64,000 bases of DNA from positions 1 to 64,000 of the forward strand of contig NZ_LJIC01000011.1 in the NCBI RefSeq assembly GCF_001295845.1, in the 5' to 3' direction. This document shows, in pieces, positions 1-8,916 of the stretch. The DNA is from Rhodopseudomonas sp. AAP120. Lineage in GTDB: Bacteria; Pseudomonadota; Alphaproteobacteria; Rhizobiales; Xanthobacteraceae. The translations under genes were made by a program, and so were the position numbers. The notes beneath the pieces are model-generated. The model did no database searches. It was not told the origin of the DNA and was given only the letters and a program-made list of their open reading frames with translations. Positions within the stretch are counted from its first letter, which is position 1. Every line of letters begins with the position of its first letter.

Positions 1-35
1 GGCGAGCACAGTGCCCGCGGCCCCCCCACCCCCGA

Positions 36-58
36 CCCCTCCCCGCAAGGGGGAGGGG
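36..58. repeat. Short GC-rich palindromic repeat
   Basis: CCCCTCCCC and GGGGAGGGG form a perfect 9-bp inverted repeat around the loop GCAAG. It resembles the dispersed intergenic palindromes common in Rhodopseudomonas and Bradyrhizobium; a related one lies at 2378-2399. The rest of bases 1-154 shows no gene I can support. Confidence 0.55.
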
Positions 59-154
59 AGTTGGCGTCGCCCGTCGCCACCTTCCGCGCGTCATGCGGGC
101 TTGCTAGCTTTGTGCGGCCGTTCGCGAACGCGCGGGGGCTCCGGATCGCTCATC

Positions 155-1156
155 ATGATGGCCTGCGCGTCTGCTTTGGTCCGCATTGCCTTCGTCGCCG
201 CGCTGGCGATTCTCGCTGGCGTCGGTGTCGCGTCCGCGCAGCAGCCGGGCGCCGGCGCCAATCCACCCGAACCGCCGCCGTCCATCCAGCCGTCCCAAAT
301 CCAGCCGTCCCGAATCCAGCCCCAGCCGATCCAGCCGCCGCCCGGCGTTACTCCCGTTCAGTTCGCCTCGTTCGATGGCGTCACCACGCTGACTGCTTAT
401 CTCGCGCGCCCCGAGGGCGATCAGAAGCGGCCGGCGGTGGTGATGCTGCATGGCTGCTCGGGGCTGATCAATCCGCGCGGGCGGTTCTTTCAGCTGTATC
501 CGGCGTGGCTGCGCACCCTCACCGAGCAGGGCTATGTGGTGCTGGTGGTCGACAGCGCGACGCCGCGCGGCTTCGGTCAGACCTGCAGCGCCGGCGAGAA
601 GCGGCGCACCATGCTGCGCGACCGGCCGAAGGACGCCTATGCGGCGCTGGCCTGGCTGCAGGCGCAGCCGTTCGTGCGCGCCGACCGTGTCGCGCTGATC
701 GGCTGGTCGCAGGGCGGCGGCATCGTGCTGCTCAGCATCAACGACCGCAGCATCGGCCGCCCCGCCGATCTGAAAACCGATTTCGCCGCTGCGGTGGCGT
801 TCTATCCCGGCTCCTGTTCGGAGAAACTGCAGAGCGCGCCCTACACCCGCGTGCCGCCGCATGGCTGGACCGCGCAGGTGCCGCTGCTGGTGCTGTTCGG
901 CGAGGCCGATGTCTGGACCGAGCTGGCGCCGTGCCGCGACTTCCTCGAGGCCGCCAAGGCGCGCGGCAACGCTATCGAGCTGATCAGCTATCCGAACGCC
1001 GTGCACGCCTTCGACGCCCCCAAGCTGCCGCGCACCGAACTGCCGCAATACCGCGCCCCCGACGGCCGCATCCCGGTCGTCGCCACCGACCAGGCCGCCC
1101 GCGCCGACGCGCTGTCCCGCGTCGCGGCGTTCCTCGGTCGCCGGCTGGCGGAGTAG
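155..1156 (+). CDS. Secreted dienelactone hydrolase-family alpha/beta hydrolase
   Basis: Predicted exported serine hydrolase of 333 residues; its substrate is unknown. The start is set at the ATG at 155 because the sequence then opens with a hydrophobic signal peptide ending around VASAQQ (about residue 28). The frame is open upstream to base 11, but that part is Pro/Arg-rich and implausible. Residues 40-63 are a low-complexity QPS/IQP linker. The alpha/beta-hydrolase core follows: oxyanion motif HGCSG (about 109-113), nucleophile elbow GWSQGG with Ser185, and likely Asp252 and His284 to complete the triad. Classical dienelactone hydrolases use Cys as nucleophile; here it is Ser. Fold and export are well supported, the reaction is not. 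Confidence 0.85.
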   Translation: MMACASALVRIAFVAALAILAGVGVASAQQPGAGANPPEPPPSIQPSQIQPSRIQPQPIQPPPGVTPVQFASFDGVTTLTAYLARPEGDQKRPAVVMLHGCSGLINPRGRFFQLYPAWLRTLTEQGYVVLVVDSATPRGFGQTCSAGEKRRTMLRDRPKDAYAALAWLQAQPFVRADRVALIGWSQGGGIVLLSINDRSIGRPADLKTDFAAAVAFYPGSCSEKLQSAPYTRVPPHGWTAQVPLLVLFGEADVWTELAPCRDFLEAAKARGNAIELISYPNAVHAFDAPKLPRTELPQYRAPDGRIPVVATDQAARADALSRVAAFLGRRLAE

Positions 1157-1272
1157 TTCGAATCCTGGATGCAGCGCAGAGCAATCCGGGACCGGCCGAT
1201 TTGCCAATATGGCTTGGGCTTCCTGACGCCTACTCTCTGTGGATTGCCCTATCTGAATTTCGAGGCTTCGCC

Positions 1273-1539
1273 GTGCCGACGATTGCCTGGTTCTACGGTA
1301 TTGCGATCAGGATGTATGTCCGCGATCACCCGCCGCCGCACGTCCATGCCATCTATGGCGAGCACGAAGCATTTGTTGCGATCGAAACAGGAGAGGTCAT
1401 CGAGGGGCGCCTTCCGGCTGCCGCGGCGAGACTCGTCAAGGACTGGGCACTGGCGCGGCGCCAGCAATTGCGTGATAATTGGGATCTTGCGCGAGCAGGC
1501 GAACAACCCGAAAGGATTGCGGGCCTCGATGCTGACTAA
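1273..1539 (+). CDS. DUF4160 domain protein
   Basis: Small protein of 88 residues matching the DUF4160 family by its N-terminal pattern FYGIAIRMYVRDHPPPHVHA. The GTG at 1273 is chosen because family members start at this point (PTI-x-x-FYG); the frame stays open upstream but without family resemblance. The last 11 bases overlap the next gene, a DUF2442 protein. DUF4160 and DUF2442 genes often sit side by side in bacteria and are suspected to be toxin-antitoxin-like pairs. That is genomic association, not a proven function. Confidence 0.75.
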   Translation: MPTIAWFYGIAIRMYVRDHPPPHVHAIYGEHEAFVAIETGEVIEGRLPAAAARLVKDWALARRQQLRDNWDLARAGEQPERIAGLDAD

Positions 1540-1798
1540 GGTCATCCATCTGGACAAACTCGGCCGCCACCGGCTGCGGGTGCGGTTCAATGACGGCAGC
1601 GAAGGCGTCCATGACTTCGCCACCGACGTTGCTGCGCCCGGAGCGCTGCTGGCGCCGCTGCGCGACGAGGCTTACTTCGCCCGAGTGTTTCTAGACTTTG
1701 GCGCCCCGACCTGGCCCAATGGTTTCGACATCGCTCCCGAATGGCTGCGCCGGGAAATGGAACGTGCCGGTGAACTCACCCGCGTTGCCGCGGAGTAA
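1529..1798 (+). CDS. DUF2442 domain protein
   Basis: Protein of 89 residues with the DUF2442 layout: LRVRFNDGSEGVHDF, then LLAPLRDEAYFARVF, then PTWPNGFDIAPEWL. The ATG at 1529 overlaps the end of the preceding DUF4160 gene by 11 bases, so the two are translationally coupled. DUF2442 proteins are small and possibly DNA-binding partners of DUF4160 proteins; no function can be read from the sequence. A degenerate second copy follows at 1837. Confidence 0.8.
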   Translation: MLTKVIHLDKLGRHRLRVRFNDGSEGVHDFATDVAAPGALLAPLRDEAYFARVFLDFGAPTWPNGFDIAPEWLRREMERAGELTRVAAE

Positions 1799-1836
1799 GA
1801 CGAGACCTAGGCTGCTTCGGAAGGCGGGCGGTCCCG

Positions 1837-2098
1837 ATGCCGACGAATGACTGGCCGATGGACGAGGTGTTGCGCCTCAAGGCACTCGACGAGCGACGTC
1901 TGGCTGCGCTTCACCGACGGCTGCGAAGGCGTGCGTGATCTGTCGGATCTGCTGAATGCCGATGGCCCGATGCTGGCGCCGCTGCGCGATCCGGCGTTCG
2001 TCGCCCGCGCCTTCGTCGAGATGGGCGCACACGTTCCCATGGCGTGGCGCAGCCCGTCCTCGATCCGTGCCGTGTCGACCGATCCGTCCTACCGGCTG
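1837..2098 (+). pseudogene. Degenerate second DUF2442 copy
   Basis: Two reading frames together give a DUF2442-like protein. The ATG at 1837 opens MPTNDWPMDEVLRLKALDERR, but this frame soon leaves the family. From about 1895 the next frame carries VWLRFTDGCEGVRDLSDLL and MLAPLRDPAFVARAFVEMG, which match the family. The expected PTWPNG region is again out of frame near 2040. At least one, probably two, small indels therefore separate the conserved pieces, and the end runs into a different small ORF. A sequencing error could explain one shift but hardly both. Confidence 0.6.
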
Positions 2099-2305
2099 AT
2101 GGCCGTTCAGCCCAACAAGTGGTTCGAGGAGTCCGACGACCATTCCGACTTCGTCAAGGCGCTCGCCGAGGTGCGGCGTCTCGGGACGCGGGAAGGTTGG
2201 TGTTATCACCACGTCCAGGCCATCCTGCTGTCGATCGACCAATACGCCGAAAGCGCGCTCGGCAACCGCGAGTACTTCTGGAACAAGCCGCACGGCATCC
2301 GATAG
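2099..2305 (+). CDS. Small conserved hypothetical protein
   Basis: Encodes 68 residues from the ATG at 2099, ending in IDQYAESALGNREYFWNKPHGIR-type sequence (residues 46-68). I recognise this C-terminal pattern from short hypothetical proteins common in Bradyrhizobium and Rhodopseudomonas, which supports a free-standing gene rather than a tail of the DUF2442 remnant upstream. The reading frame is the same as that remnant and stays open, so a fused product is formally possible. No domain or function is known to me. Confidence 0.5.
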   Translation: MAVQPNKWFEESDDHSDFVKALAEVRRLGTREGWCYHHVQAILLSIDQYAESALGNREYFWNKPHGIR

Positions 2306-2377
2306 CGCCAGCGCAGAACGGCCCTCCGCCGTGCGACCGACATCCACTCCGCGCCCACCCCAAGCCGCAGCGCGCCC

Positions 2378-2399
2378 CCTCTCCCGCTTGCGGGAGAGG
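2378..2399. repeat. Short palindromic repeat
   Basis: CCTCTCCCG and CGGGAGAGG form a perfect 9-bp inverted repeat with loop CTTG, followed by a TGGGGTGAGGG tail. It is the same kind of intergenic palindrome as at 36-58 and can form a strong hairpin in RNA, so it may also end transcription of the genes upstream. Confidence 0.6.
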
Positions 2400-2483
2400 A
2401 CTGGGGTGAGGGCGACACGAGCACGGACGCGGAAAGTCTGGACGCGGCCGCAGCGCGTATCTTCGGAGCCAGCGGCGTCGCCT

Positions 2484-2559
2484 CGTAGGGCGGGTTAGGC
2501 GAAGCCGTAACCCACCGCTCCGATCGCGGCGGATTACGCATTCGGCTAATCGCCCTACG
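2484..2559. repeat. Dispersed intergenic repeat with inverted ends
   Basis: Ends CGTAGGGCG (2484-2492) and CGCCCTACG (2551-2559) are perfect inverted repeats. Between them lie GTTAGGCGAAGCCGTAACCC and GGATTACGCATTCGGCTAAT, themselves imperfect palindromes. This matches a repeat type seen many times in Rhodopseudomonas and Bradyrhizobium chromosomes. It lies just outside the AT-rich NACHT gene that ends at 2590. Confidence 0.6.
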
Positions 2560-2589
2560 AGCTACGAGCTACGCTCGCTATACCCACAG

Positions 2590-5109
2590 CTATAGGCGGA
2601 GGTTCGTGAGAGCGTCGCCGATCAGACGGATCGGGATTAAAGGAGTCTTCCATCTCGCCTTCTTAGCTAACCGAAGAATCATCGGTTCAAAATCAGTTCC
2701 CGCTGCTTTCGCGATCACATCGGTTGCGATTTCAATCTCTTTGTTTGCACTCGAATAAGTCAGGGGAACATAGAATAAGCCGTGCGATGCGTTAGCGAGC
2801 AACTGCCCCAGCGCATTCAAGTCCAATCTGATCCGTTTCCCCGAACTTAAGCTGTAGATGGTCGAGCCGGCTATTGCGGCCCGTATGCCTTCGCTGCCAA
2901 CTTGAAAAATTTGTATTGGTGATCCAGTCTCCATGAATTGGCGCATTTTATGAATTGAGATGCTTGTAAGGCAGTTCGCGATTAGTGAGCGAGCGAGGCC
3001 TTGACTGCCGGAAGCCGACAGTTCAGCGGCTATACAATTCATAATAGCTAAGCAGGAATCGTACCTCTTTGAATCAAGTAGGCGGGCAATAAGATATTCG
3101 TCAGCAGGCACTTTGTTTTCTCTCATATAAAAGTAATGTGTGTAAATTGTGCTTGGATGCCTGCTATGTCGTCCAGGATCGCTTATTTCTTTAGCGATGT
3201 TCCTGTCAGTTGCGCAAACTTCTATTACGCGAGGGCTGATTTGTCCAAGGTCTCCTAAAAGGCCCTGCCGAAGGTGTGAAACTCCTCGTGGGGTGCCACT
3301 TTCAGAGGGTGGGCCTTCTTCTATGAAGGTCAGAATTTCACTATTTATGACTTCCATAAATTCTCTGTACGATCCTAGTTTGAATGATCCAGATTCGAAA
3401 TAGTTCGCAATCAGGAATTCTAGGTAGCTTTTGTGGGGGAAGTAGTAAAACCTCTTAGCTTTGCTGCCCAGTACACCCGATTGATTAATAGGCTCGATTA
3501 CAGAGCCAACGATTGCCTCTCGTATTGCCGTTATTGTTGTTTTTCCAGTTTTGATGGCGGACGGAATAATATCAATCGGAACTTCCTCTGCTTCGAAGCG
3601 GTTTTCCTTCTTTACGTTTAAGAGCCACCAGGCGATAGCCTGCATGAACTCTGCTCTCGGGTCATTGTCCGCTCGATCGTCTAAGAGCGGATTTGGTGGA
3701 AGCTTGCGAGCTGCTTTTCGAGACTCTCTTGAGATGAAGCCGTATATAAATCGCCGATATAACTCGTAGCGGTTGATTAGTTCGTTGGAGGACAAGCATT
3801 CGTCTATAATCTTTGTGAACATGCTGAGTTGTACGGGGCGTGCGAGTAGGCCGTCATCCCCGTCGGGAATTTTCTGTAGTAGAATGTTATAGTTCCTCTG
3901 CTCTGTAGGACTGAGTGTCGCGCCGCGCTTTCTTAGAAATGCGTCAAGATAACCAACGATTTCATCTCGCGAAAAGAAGGCGACCTCGACTTTAGCTAGC
4001 TTCTTAAGTTGCTCATTTTTGGCGTCGAACAGAGAGCCAAGTATCGCTTCCTCTTCGGAATTTGTCAGGAAGGAGTCGGGTCTACCCAGGATTATGATTT
4101 TGGCTCTGTCGCCAAATAGGGGCTTCATCTCTTCAAAAGTATAGACAAAATCGTCGATAGCCATTGCGTGGCGCATCTCATCGAAGCCATCTAAAATCAG
4201 TAGGTATTGCCCCTGCCGATTCATTTCCAGAAAATAACCAAATGAGAAATCTTTGACCGAGGCGCCTCCTTCTCCGCTGCTTAGCGCGGAGCAAATAAGC
4301 GCGGTTAAATCTTGTTTTGAATACATTCCCCCTAACGCTATGCGAATAGGTATTCTATCGAATTGCCCTTTCTGATATTCTTCGGAAAGAACGCTGGCTA
4401 AATGGAGGCTAAATGTTGTCTTCCCCAGTCCGTAACCACCGTAGATCATCAGTCCGGTCTTGTTTGACTTTATCCAATCGCGGACTTCGGCGAGCAATGT
4501 CTTGTTGCTACCTTTGACGCGGGTGTGAACATAGCTCTTCGAGACATCGTCGTGTTCGTAAACGAGAGTGTTGTTTCTCAGTAGCGCGCTGAAATTCATT
4601 AATGATGCGCAGAATTCGCCGTAAGTTGAGTATCTAACGTGCGGCAAATTATCCAATGTTGATCGCGGAGATCCTGACAACGGTTCGCGCCCCACAATCC
4701 AAAGATTGTCGATCTCTCTTGAGGCAAGGGATGGCTGGTAGAGGTTTGCGATCGAGGCAAGGTTTTGGCTTGTAAGTCGGCCAGCCCAATCCTTTGCCTC
4801 AATCGCTATCGGTCGCTCAAAGGTTGGATTGGTGTCGTCTATAAAAAATACATCGGCTGTAGTTGCCGTCAGCCGTTTCTCCACCCAAACTCTCTGATAC
4901 TTAATTCTGAGCAATGCTGCTATTCTGTCTCGAAGATCGTCTCCTGGCAGTTCCATAAGGCACCCTGTATTATTCATTTTCGTCCGTATCTGAAGCAATG
5001 CATACTGACGAATATCAAGGTGGTCGGCAATTAGTGTGCAACCATTGTCTAACGCCCATACCATTTTCTGGCGCTGTTCTCCGCGCTTCAACTTCTCCGC
5101 CGCGACCAC
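2590..5109 (-). CDS. NACHT NTPase with N-terminal PD-(D/E)XK nuclease-like domain (putative antiphage protein)
   Basis: Protein of 839 residues. Residues about 55-140 look like a restriction-endonuclease-type fold: ADVFFID (Asp86) followed by IAIEAKDW (Glu104, Lys106), the D...ExK pattern. A NACHT/STAND NTPase core follows, with Walker A GGYGLGKTT (224-232) and Walker B LLILDGFDEM (303-312, with the extra acidic pair typical of NACHT). The long C-terminal part (about 440-839) is likely helical sensor sequence with no named repeat that I recognise. Proteins of this build (Avs and bacterial NACHT defence proteins) sense phage products and then activate their effector. GC is far below the neighbours: by count, 30/60 at 2941-3000 and 24/60 at 3121-3180. 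That suggests recent transfer. The GTG at 5109 is the longest start; ATG at residue 16 is an alternative. The gene stands alone. Confidence 0.75.
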   Translation of the reverse strand: MVAAEKLKRGEQRQKMVWALDNGCTLIADHLDIRQYALLQIRTKMNNTGCLMELPGDDLRDRIAALLRIKYQRVWVEKRLTATTADVFFIDDTNPTFERPIAIEAKDWAGRLTSQNLASIANLYQPSLASREIDNLWIVGREPLSGSPRSTLDNLPHVRYSTYGEFCASLMNFSALLRNNTLVYEHDDVSKSYVHTRVKGSNKTLLAEVRDWIKSNKTGLMIYGGYGLGKTTFSLHLASVLSEEYQKGQFDRIPIRIALGGMYSKQDLTALICSALSSGEGGASVKDFSFGYFLEMNRQGQYLLILDGFDEMRHAMAIDDFVYTFEEMKPLFGDRAKIIILGRPDSFLTNSEEEAILGSLFDAKNEQLKKLAKVEVAFFSRDEIVGYLDAFLRKRGATLSPTEQRNYNILLQKIPDGDDGLLARPVQLSMFTKIIDECLSSNELINRYELYRRFIYGFISRESRKAARKLPPNPLLDDRADNDPRAEFMQAIAWWLLNVKKENRFEAEEVPIDIIPSAIKTGKTTITAIREAIVGSVIEPINQSGVLGSKAKRFYYFPHKSYLEFLIANYFESGSFKLGSYREFMEVINSEILTFIEEGPPSESGTPRGVSHLRQGLLGDLGQISPRVIEVCATDRNIAKEISDPGRHSRHPSTIYTHYFYMRENKVPADEYLIARLLDSKRYDSCLAIMNCIAAELSASGSQGLARSLIANCLTSISIHKMRQFMETGSPIQIFQVGSEGIRAAIAGSTIYSLSSGKRIRLDLNALGQLLANASHGLFYVPLTYSSANKEIEIATDVIAKAAGTDFEPMILRLAKKARWKTPLIPIRLIGDALTNLRL

Positions 5110-5849
5110 AATGATAGTTTGCTAGCGCTTCGCAAAATCCGCTACTGAGGGATCGACGGCGATCTTCTTGACAATCCTCTGCGTCGAGCTTATATTCCTA
5201 TCCATCCCGCTCCACTCCCGAGGGGCGGCTCGCGATCGTCACTTGTCGCGGGGCGGGGTGCGGTGGACGCGGCAGCGTCGGCGCGGAGGAAGGCGGCAGG
5301 GGGCCGCGAGGCAGGAGGTCCGCAGGGCCTGGCCTCGGGGTCTATGGAGCCGCCGACCAAAGCGCGGACGACGACGCTGTGCGGTGCGGGCCGGGGCGGA
5401 GATGCGCCCCATCTGCATCGCCTTTGCGCGCCGGCCCAAGTCGTGTGGTCCTGACGCCCGTCGCTGGCGTCAAGGGACGGAGCGCCTGCACGCCGACCGG
5501 CCGCAGGAGTCAAAGGTCCGGACGTCCGCGTCCGCTCCGCTCAGTCCCGACGGTGACGAACCCAAGCGTATCAATCGCCACCGGGGAGAGCACGAAGCAA
5601 GCCGGAAGCCTCACCGCGTGCGGAACGCCGGACGACCGGTGCTTTCGTAGTGACTAACTCATGCGCTTTTTGCTTTGCGCATGAGGCTGCGGACGCATCG
5701 CGCGTCCGGCGTTCCGCGCGCCCTCGGTTCGGGCGCGGCGCCAAGGGGCAGGGCCCCGCGGCAGATGGGCTAACGGCGTCCCCCGCGCCGTCCAAACAAC
5801 AGGGGCGATGACGCATGTCCGCAGGCAGCCGGAACGAGGGAGCGCCGCC
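5110..5849. other. Non-coding stretch with repeat-like sequence
   Basis: No convincing gene is present; open frames on both strands are Arg/Ala-rich GC artefacts. From about 5580 to 5760 the sequence resembles a dispersed Bradyrhizobiaceae repeat (GGGGAGAGCACGAAG..., then a hairpin CTCATGCGC 5658-5666 / GCGCATGAG 5677-5685, then GCTGCGGACGCATCG). Composition jumps from AT-rich to very GC-rich near 5200, marking the edge of the inserted NACHT gene. The end holds the leader of the downstream kinase. Confidence 0.4.
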
Positions 5850-6938
5850 ATGGCCGCGATCGCCTGTCCTTTTGGTTCCGTTTCGGCCATAACTGTCGCA
5901 GATGGGCACGAATCCGCAGAGCCTGCTTTGGCGCGTCTGAAAGTCTGGGACATCATTCACGCCACCCGGCGGCTGCGCTCGCTCGGGCTGGTCGGCGATC
6001 TCGCCGCGGTGGTGGCGACCGCGCTGGCGCTGCTGCTGCGCTTCCTGACCGATCCGGCGCTGCCGCCCGGCTTTCCCTATCTGACGTTCTTTCCGGCGGT
6101 GGTGCTCACCACCTTCTTTTTCGGCCTGCGCGCCGGCATCGTCTGCGGCGTGCTGAGCGGGCTGGCGGCCTGGTACTTCTTCATCCCGCCGTTCTTCAGC
6201 TTCAATCTGGGCGGCCCGACCACGATCGCGCTGGGGTTCTATGTGGTGATCATCGCGGTCGACATCGCGCTGATCCACATCATGCATCTGGCCGCCGCGC
6301 GGCTGCGCGAAGACGCCGAGGAAACCGCGCGGCTGTACCAGCAGCAGCGCACCATGTTCCAGGAGCTGCAGCACCGCGTCGCCAACAACATGCAGTTCGT
6401 CTCGGCGATGCTGCGGCTCTACAAGAAGCGCGCCGGCGACGATCCGGCCGCGATGCTGACCGCGCTCGACGACGCGCGGGTGCGGCTCGACACCATGTCG
6501 CGGATCCACCGCTATCTGTACGACCCGGCCAGCGTCACCCGCCCGGTCGGCGCGTTCTTCGAGGATCTGTGCGCCGATCTGCTCGAGGCGGCCGGCGCCG
6601 AGCACGTCCGCGTCACCGTCGACATGCCGCCGGTGCGGTTCGATCTGACGCGGCTGACGCCGCTGTCGCTGATCGTGGTCGAAGTGATCACCAACGCGCT
6701 GAAGCACGCCTTCCCGGACGGCCGCGGCACCATCGCGCTGCGGCTGGTGCAGGACGAAGGCCGCATGGTGCTGACCGTCGCCGACGACGGCAAGGGCATG
6801 ACGCCGGGCGCCGTGCCCGGCGAGGGCGGCAGCCTGGGGCTGAAGATCGTCAACAACCTCGCCAGCCAGATCGGCGGGACGATCAGCTACGAGACCGGGC
6901 GGGGCACCACGGCGCGGATCGCGTTCGACGCGGCCTGA
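5850..6938 (+). CDS. Membrane histidine kinase, DUF4118 + HisKA_2/HATPase
   Basis: Sensor kinase of 362 residues. Three to four membrane spans (about 44-64, 77-93, 95-112, 124-148) form a KdpD/DUF4118-like module. A short linker leads to the HisKA_2 H-box FQELQHRVANNMQ with His175 as phosphorylation site. The HATPase region follows with N-box EVITNALKHAF and G-boxes DDGKGM and GGSLGLKIV. This class is typical of alphaproteobacterial light and stress sensors, but no sensory domain besides the membrane part is present. Start: the ATG at 5850 has GGGAG eight bases upstream; ATG 5808 adds 14 residues but its purine run is too close. No response regulator gene is adjacent, so its partner is unknown. 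Confidence 0.85.
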   Translation: MAAIACPFGSVSAITVADGHESAEPALARLKVWDIIHATRRLRSLGLVGDLAAVVATALALLLRFLTDPALPPGFPYLTFFPAVVLTTFFFGLRAGIVCGVLSGLAAWYFFIPPFFSFNLGGPTTIALGFYVVIIAVDIALIHIMHLAAARLREDAEETARLYQQQRTMFQELQHRVANNMQFVSAMLRLYKKRAGDDPAAMLTALDDARVRLDTMSRIHRYLYDPASVTRPVGAFFEDLCADLLEAAGAEHVRVTVDMPPVRFDLTRLTPLSLIVVEVITNALKHAFPDGRGTIALRLVQDEGRMVLTVADDGKGMTPGAVPGEGGSLGLKIVNNLASQIGGTISYETGRGTTARIAFDAA

Positions 6939-7025
6939 TCGAAACGGCACGCCGCGGCGGGCGGCTCCGCGCTATCATCGCGGCGCTCCGATTGCTCTGA
7001 CCAACCCATTTCAAGGAGACCGCGC

Positions 7026-7406
7026 ATGCCCCAGATGCTCACGCCCGTCTCGTTCGCCGATCCCGAAGCCCCCGCCGCCGGCGGCGGCAGCGGCCCGCTG
7101 TCCGGCGGCGTCGCCCAGGTGATCAATCCGTGGCGCTGGTTCACCAGCGTGTTCGGCAATCAGGTCAGCCTGTTCCAGATCAACCTCGGCCGCTCCACGG
7201 CGCCGGACACCGAAGCCCGGATTCTCGACGAGGTCGGCTCCTACGGCCGCCAGCTCGGCCGCATCGGCGACGCGCTCGAGGTGCTGGTGAAGGAGTTTCC
7301 GCGTGAAGGCCTCAGCGACCACGCCGTCGCGGCGCTGGAAGACTTTTCGGCGCAGATGCGGGAGATCAAGCGGGTGAAGGAGAAGCAGCGGGCTTCGTCA
7401 CGCTGA
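7026..7406 (+). CDS. Conserved hypothetical protein
   Basis: Encodes 126 residues, no signal peptide and no membrane span. A Gly/Pro-rich N-terminus (about 1-30) is followed by INPWRWFTSVFGNQVSLFQINLG and a helical, charged C-terminal half ending in a Lys/Arg-rich tail. AAGGAGA lies ideally upstream of the ATG, supporting the start. I do not recognise a family. It sits 88 bases after the sensor kinase in the same direction and could be cotranscribed with it. Confidence 0.6.
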   Translation: MPQMLTPVSFADPEAPAAGGGSGPLSGGVAQVINPWRWFTSVFGNQVSLFQINLGRSTAPDTEARILDEVGSYGRQLGRIGDALEVLVKEFPREGLSDHAVAALEDFSAQMREIKRVKEKQRASSR

Positions 7407-7454
7407 GCCAGCGAGGCCGATGCCGTGCGGCGCACCGCAGCGGCCACGTCCCGG

Positions 7455-7490
7455 CCGTGCCCGGCTCCTCGTCACGACGAGCCGGCACGG
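7455..7490. terminator. Probable bidirectional terminator hairpin
   Basis: A long imperfect inverted repeat (left arm starting CCGTGCCCGGCTC, right arm ending GAGCCGGCACGG) lies between two convergent genes. There is no strong T-run on either side, so the call rests on stem stability and position. Confidence 0.55.
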
Positions 7491-7502
7491 AGCAGGCGCG
7501 GC

Positions 7503-8618
7503 TCAGCGCTTCTTCACAAATACGGTGCCGGCCGAGTAGCCGGCGCCGAACGAGCAGATCAGGCCGAGGTCGCCTTGCGTGAGGTCATCCGAGGTCTTGT
7601 GGAAGGCGATGATCGAGCCGGCCGACGAGGTGTTGGCATAATCGTCGAGGATGATCACATTCTCCTCCGGCGTCGGATCGCGACCCAGCACCTTGCGGCC
7701 GATGATCTCGTTCATATTGATATTGGCCTGGTGCAGCCACATCCGCTTCAGCCCATGCGGATCGATGCCGAGCTCGCGGGCGTGCTCGATGATCATCTCG
7801 GAGACCAGCGGCACCACTTCCTTGAACACTTTCCGCCCCTGCTGCACGAACAACTTGTCGACATTGTCGCGCCCTTCCGGCGCGGCACGGTTGAGGAAGC
7901 CGGCATTGTTGCGGATGTTGTTGGAGAACTGCGTCTTCAGCCGGGTGCCGAGAATGTCCCAGCCTTCCTGCGCATCGTCGGCGCGCTCGACGATCGCCGC
8001 GGTGGCGACGTCGCCGAAGATGAAGTGACTGTCGCGGTCGCGGAAGTTGAGATGGCCCGAGCAGATCTCCGGATTGACCATCAGCACCGCATCGACCGAG
8101 CCGCCGCCGACGAAGTCCGCCGCGGTCTTCAGTCCGAAGGTCGCCGACGAGCAGGCGACATTCATGTCGAACGCGAAGCCGCCGAGGCCGAGCGCGGCCT
8201 GCACCTCGATCGCCATCGCCGGATAGGCGCGCTGCATGTTGGAGCAGGCGCACAGCACCGCGCCGATCTTCTCGCGCGGCTTGCCCCAGCGCGCGATCGC
8301 TTGTTCAGCCGCCTTGACGGCGATCTCGGCCAGGATCGAGATTTCCTCGTTCGGCCGCTCCGGGATCACCGGGCGCATGACCGCCGGATCGATGATGCCG
8401 GGCTTGGCAACGACGTAGCGCGACTTGATGCCCGAGGCTTTCTCGATGAATTCGGACGACGACGGCGCAAGCGGCTCGACCGAGCCGGCGGCGATCGCGT
8501 CGGCATGGGCCGCGTTGAAGTTCGCCACATAGGTGTTGAAGGCCTCGACCAGCTCCGCGTTGGAAATGCTGTCGGGCGGGGTGTAGAGGCCGGTCGCGGC
8601 GATGACGGCAGGGCGCAC
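7503..8618 (-). CDS. Beta-ketoacyl-ACP synthase III family protein
   Basis: Thiolase-fold condensing enzyme of 371 residues. The KAS III triad is complete: Cys156 in NVACSSATFG, His296 in MWLHQANINM, Asn329 in DDYANTSSAG. Family enzymes join an acyl-CoA to malonyl-ACP to start fatty-acid or related chains. It is longer than housekeeping FabH (about 320 residues), with extra sequence near residues 30-90, and it is not next to plsX, so it is more likely a specialised paralogue. Transcribed away from the cupin gene at 8917. Substrate unknown. Confidence 0.85.
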   Translation of the reverse strand: MRPAVIAATGLYTPPDSISNAELVEAFNTYVANFNAAHADAIAAGSVEPLAPSSSEFIEKASGIKSRYVVAKPGIIDPAVMRPVIPERPNEEISILAEIAVKAAEQAIARWGKPREKIGAVLCACSNMQRAYPAMAIEVQAALGLGGFAFDMNVACSSATFGLKTAADFVGGGSVDAVLMVNPEICSGHLNFRDRDSHFIFGDVATAAIVERADDAQEGWDILGTRLKTQFSNNIRNNAGFLNRAAPEGRDNVDKLFVQQGRKVFKEVVPLVSEMIIEHARELGIDPHGLKRMWLHQANINMNEIIGRKVLGRDPTPEENVIILDDYANTSSAGSIIAFHKTSDDLTQGDLGLICSFGAGYSAGTVFVKKR

Positions 8619-8916
8619 GGAAAGCTCCGGTCACGAAGGCTGAGTGAGAGGACCGCCGGCCGAAAGCGATCCGTCGCGCCCCGCCGGATCCGACGCCGAA
8701 CGGCCGCCGTCTTCTTTGACGCCGGACAAAAGGCGGCAGCGGCCGGATCGTCCGTTGGTCGAGCGCGGTCGCGGGCAGGGCGCGCAGGCGTTCTGGCCGG
8801 CGCGGGCCGATGCGGTATGAAACGGCCTGCGGCGAAACACAAGCAGATTGCCCACCAAACAGGCGCTAAAATGCGCTGCAGTGCGGCCGTTCAGGGCGGG
8901 TTCAAGGAGATTGACG

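Noticed and set aside
5168-5650. Plus-strand ORFs after the NACHT gene
   Set aside because: Arg/Pro-rich composition in repeat-like sequence, no recognisable motif. Treated as non-coding.
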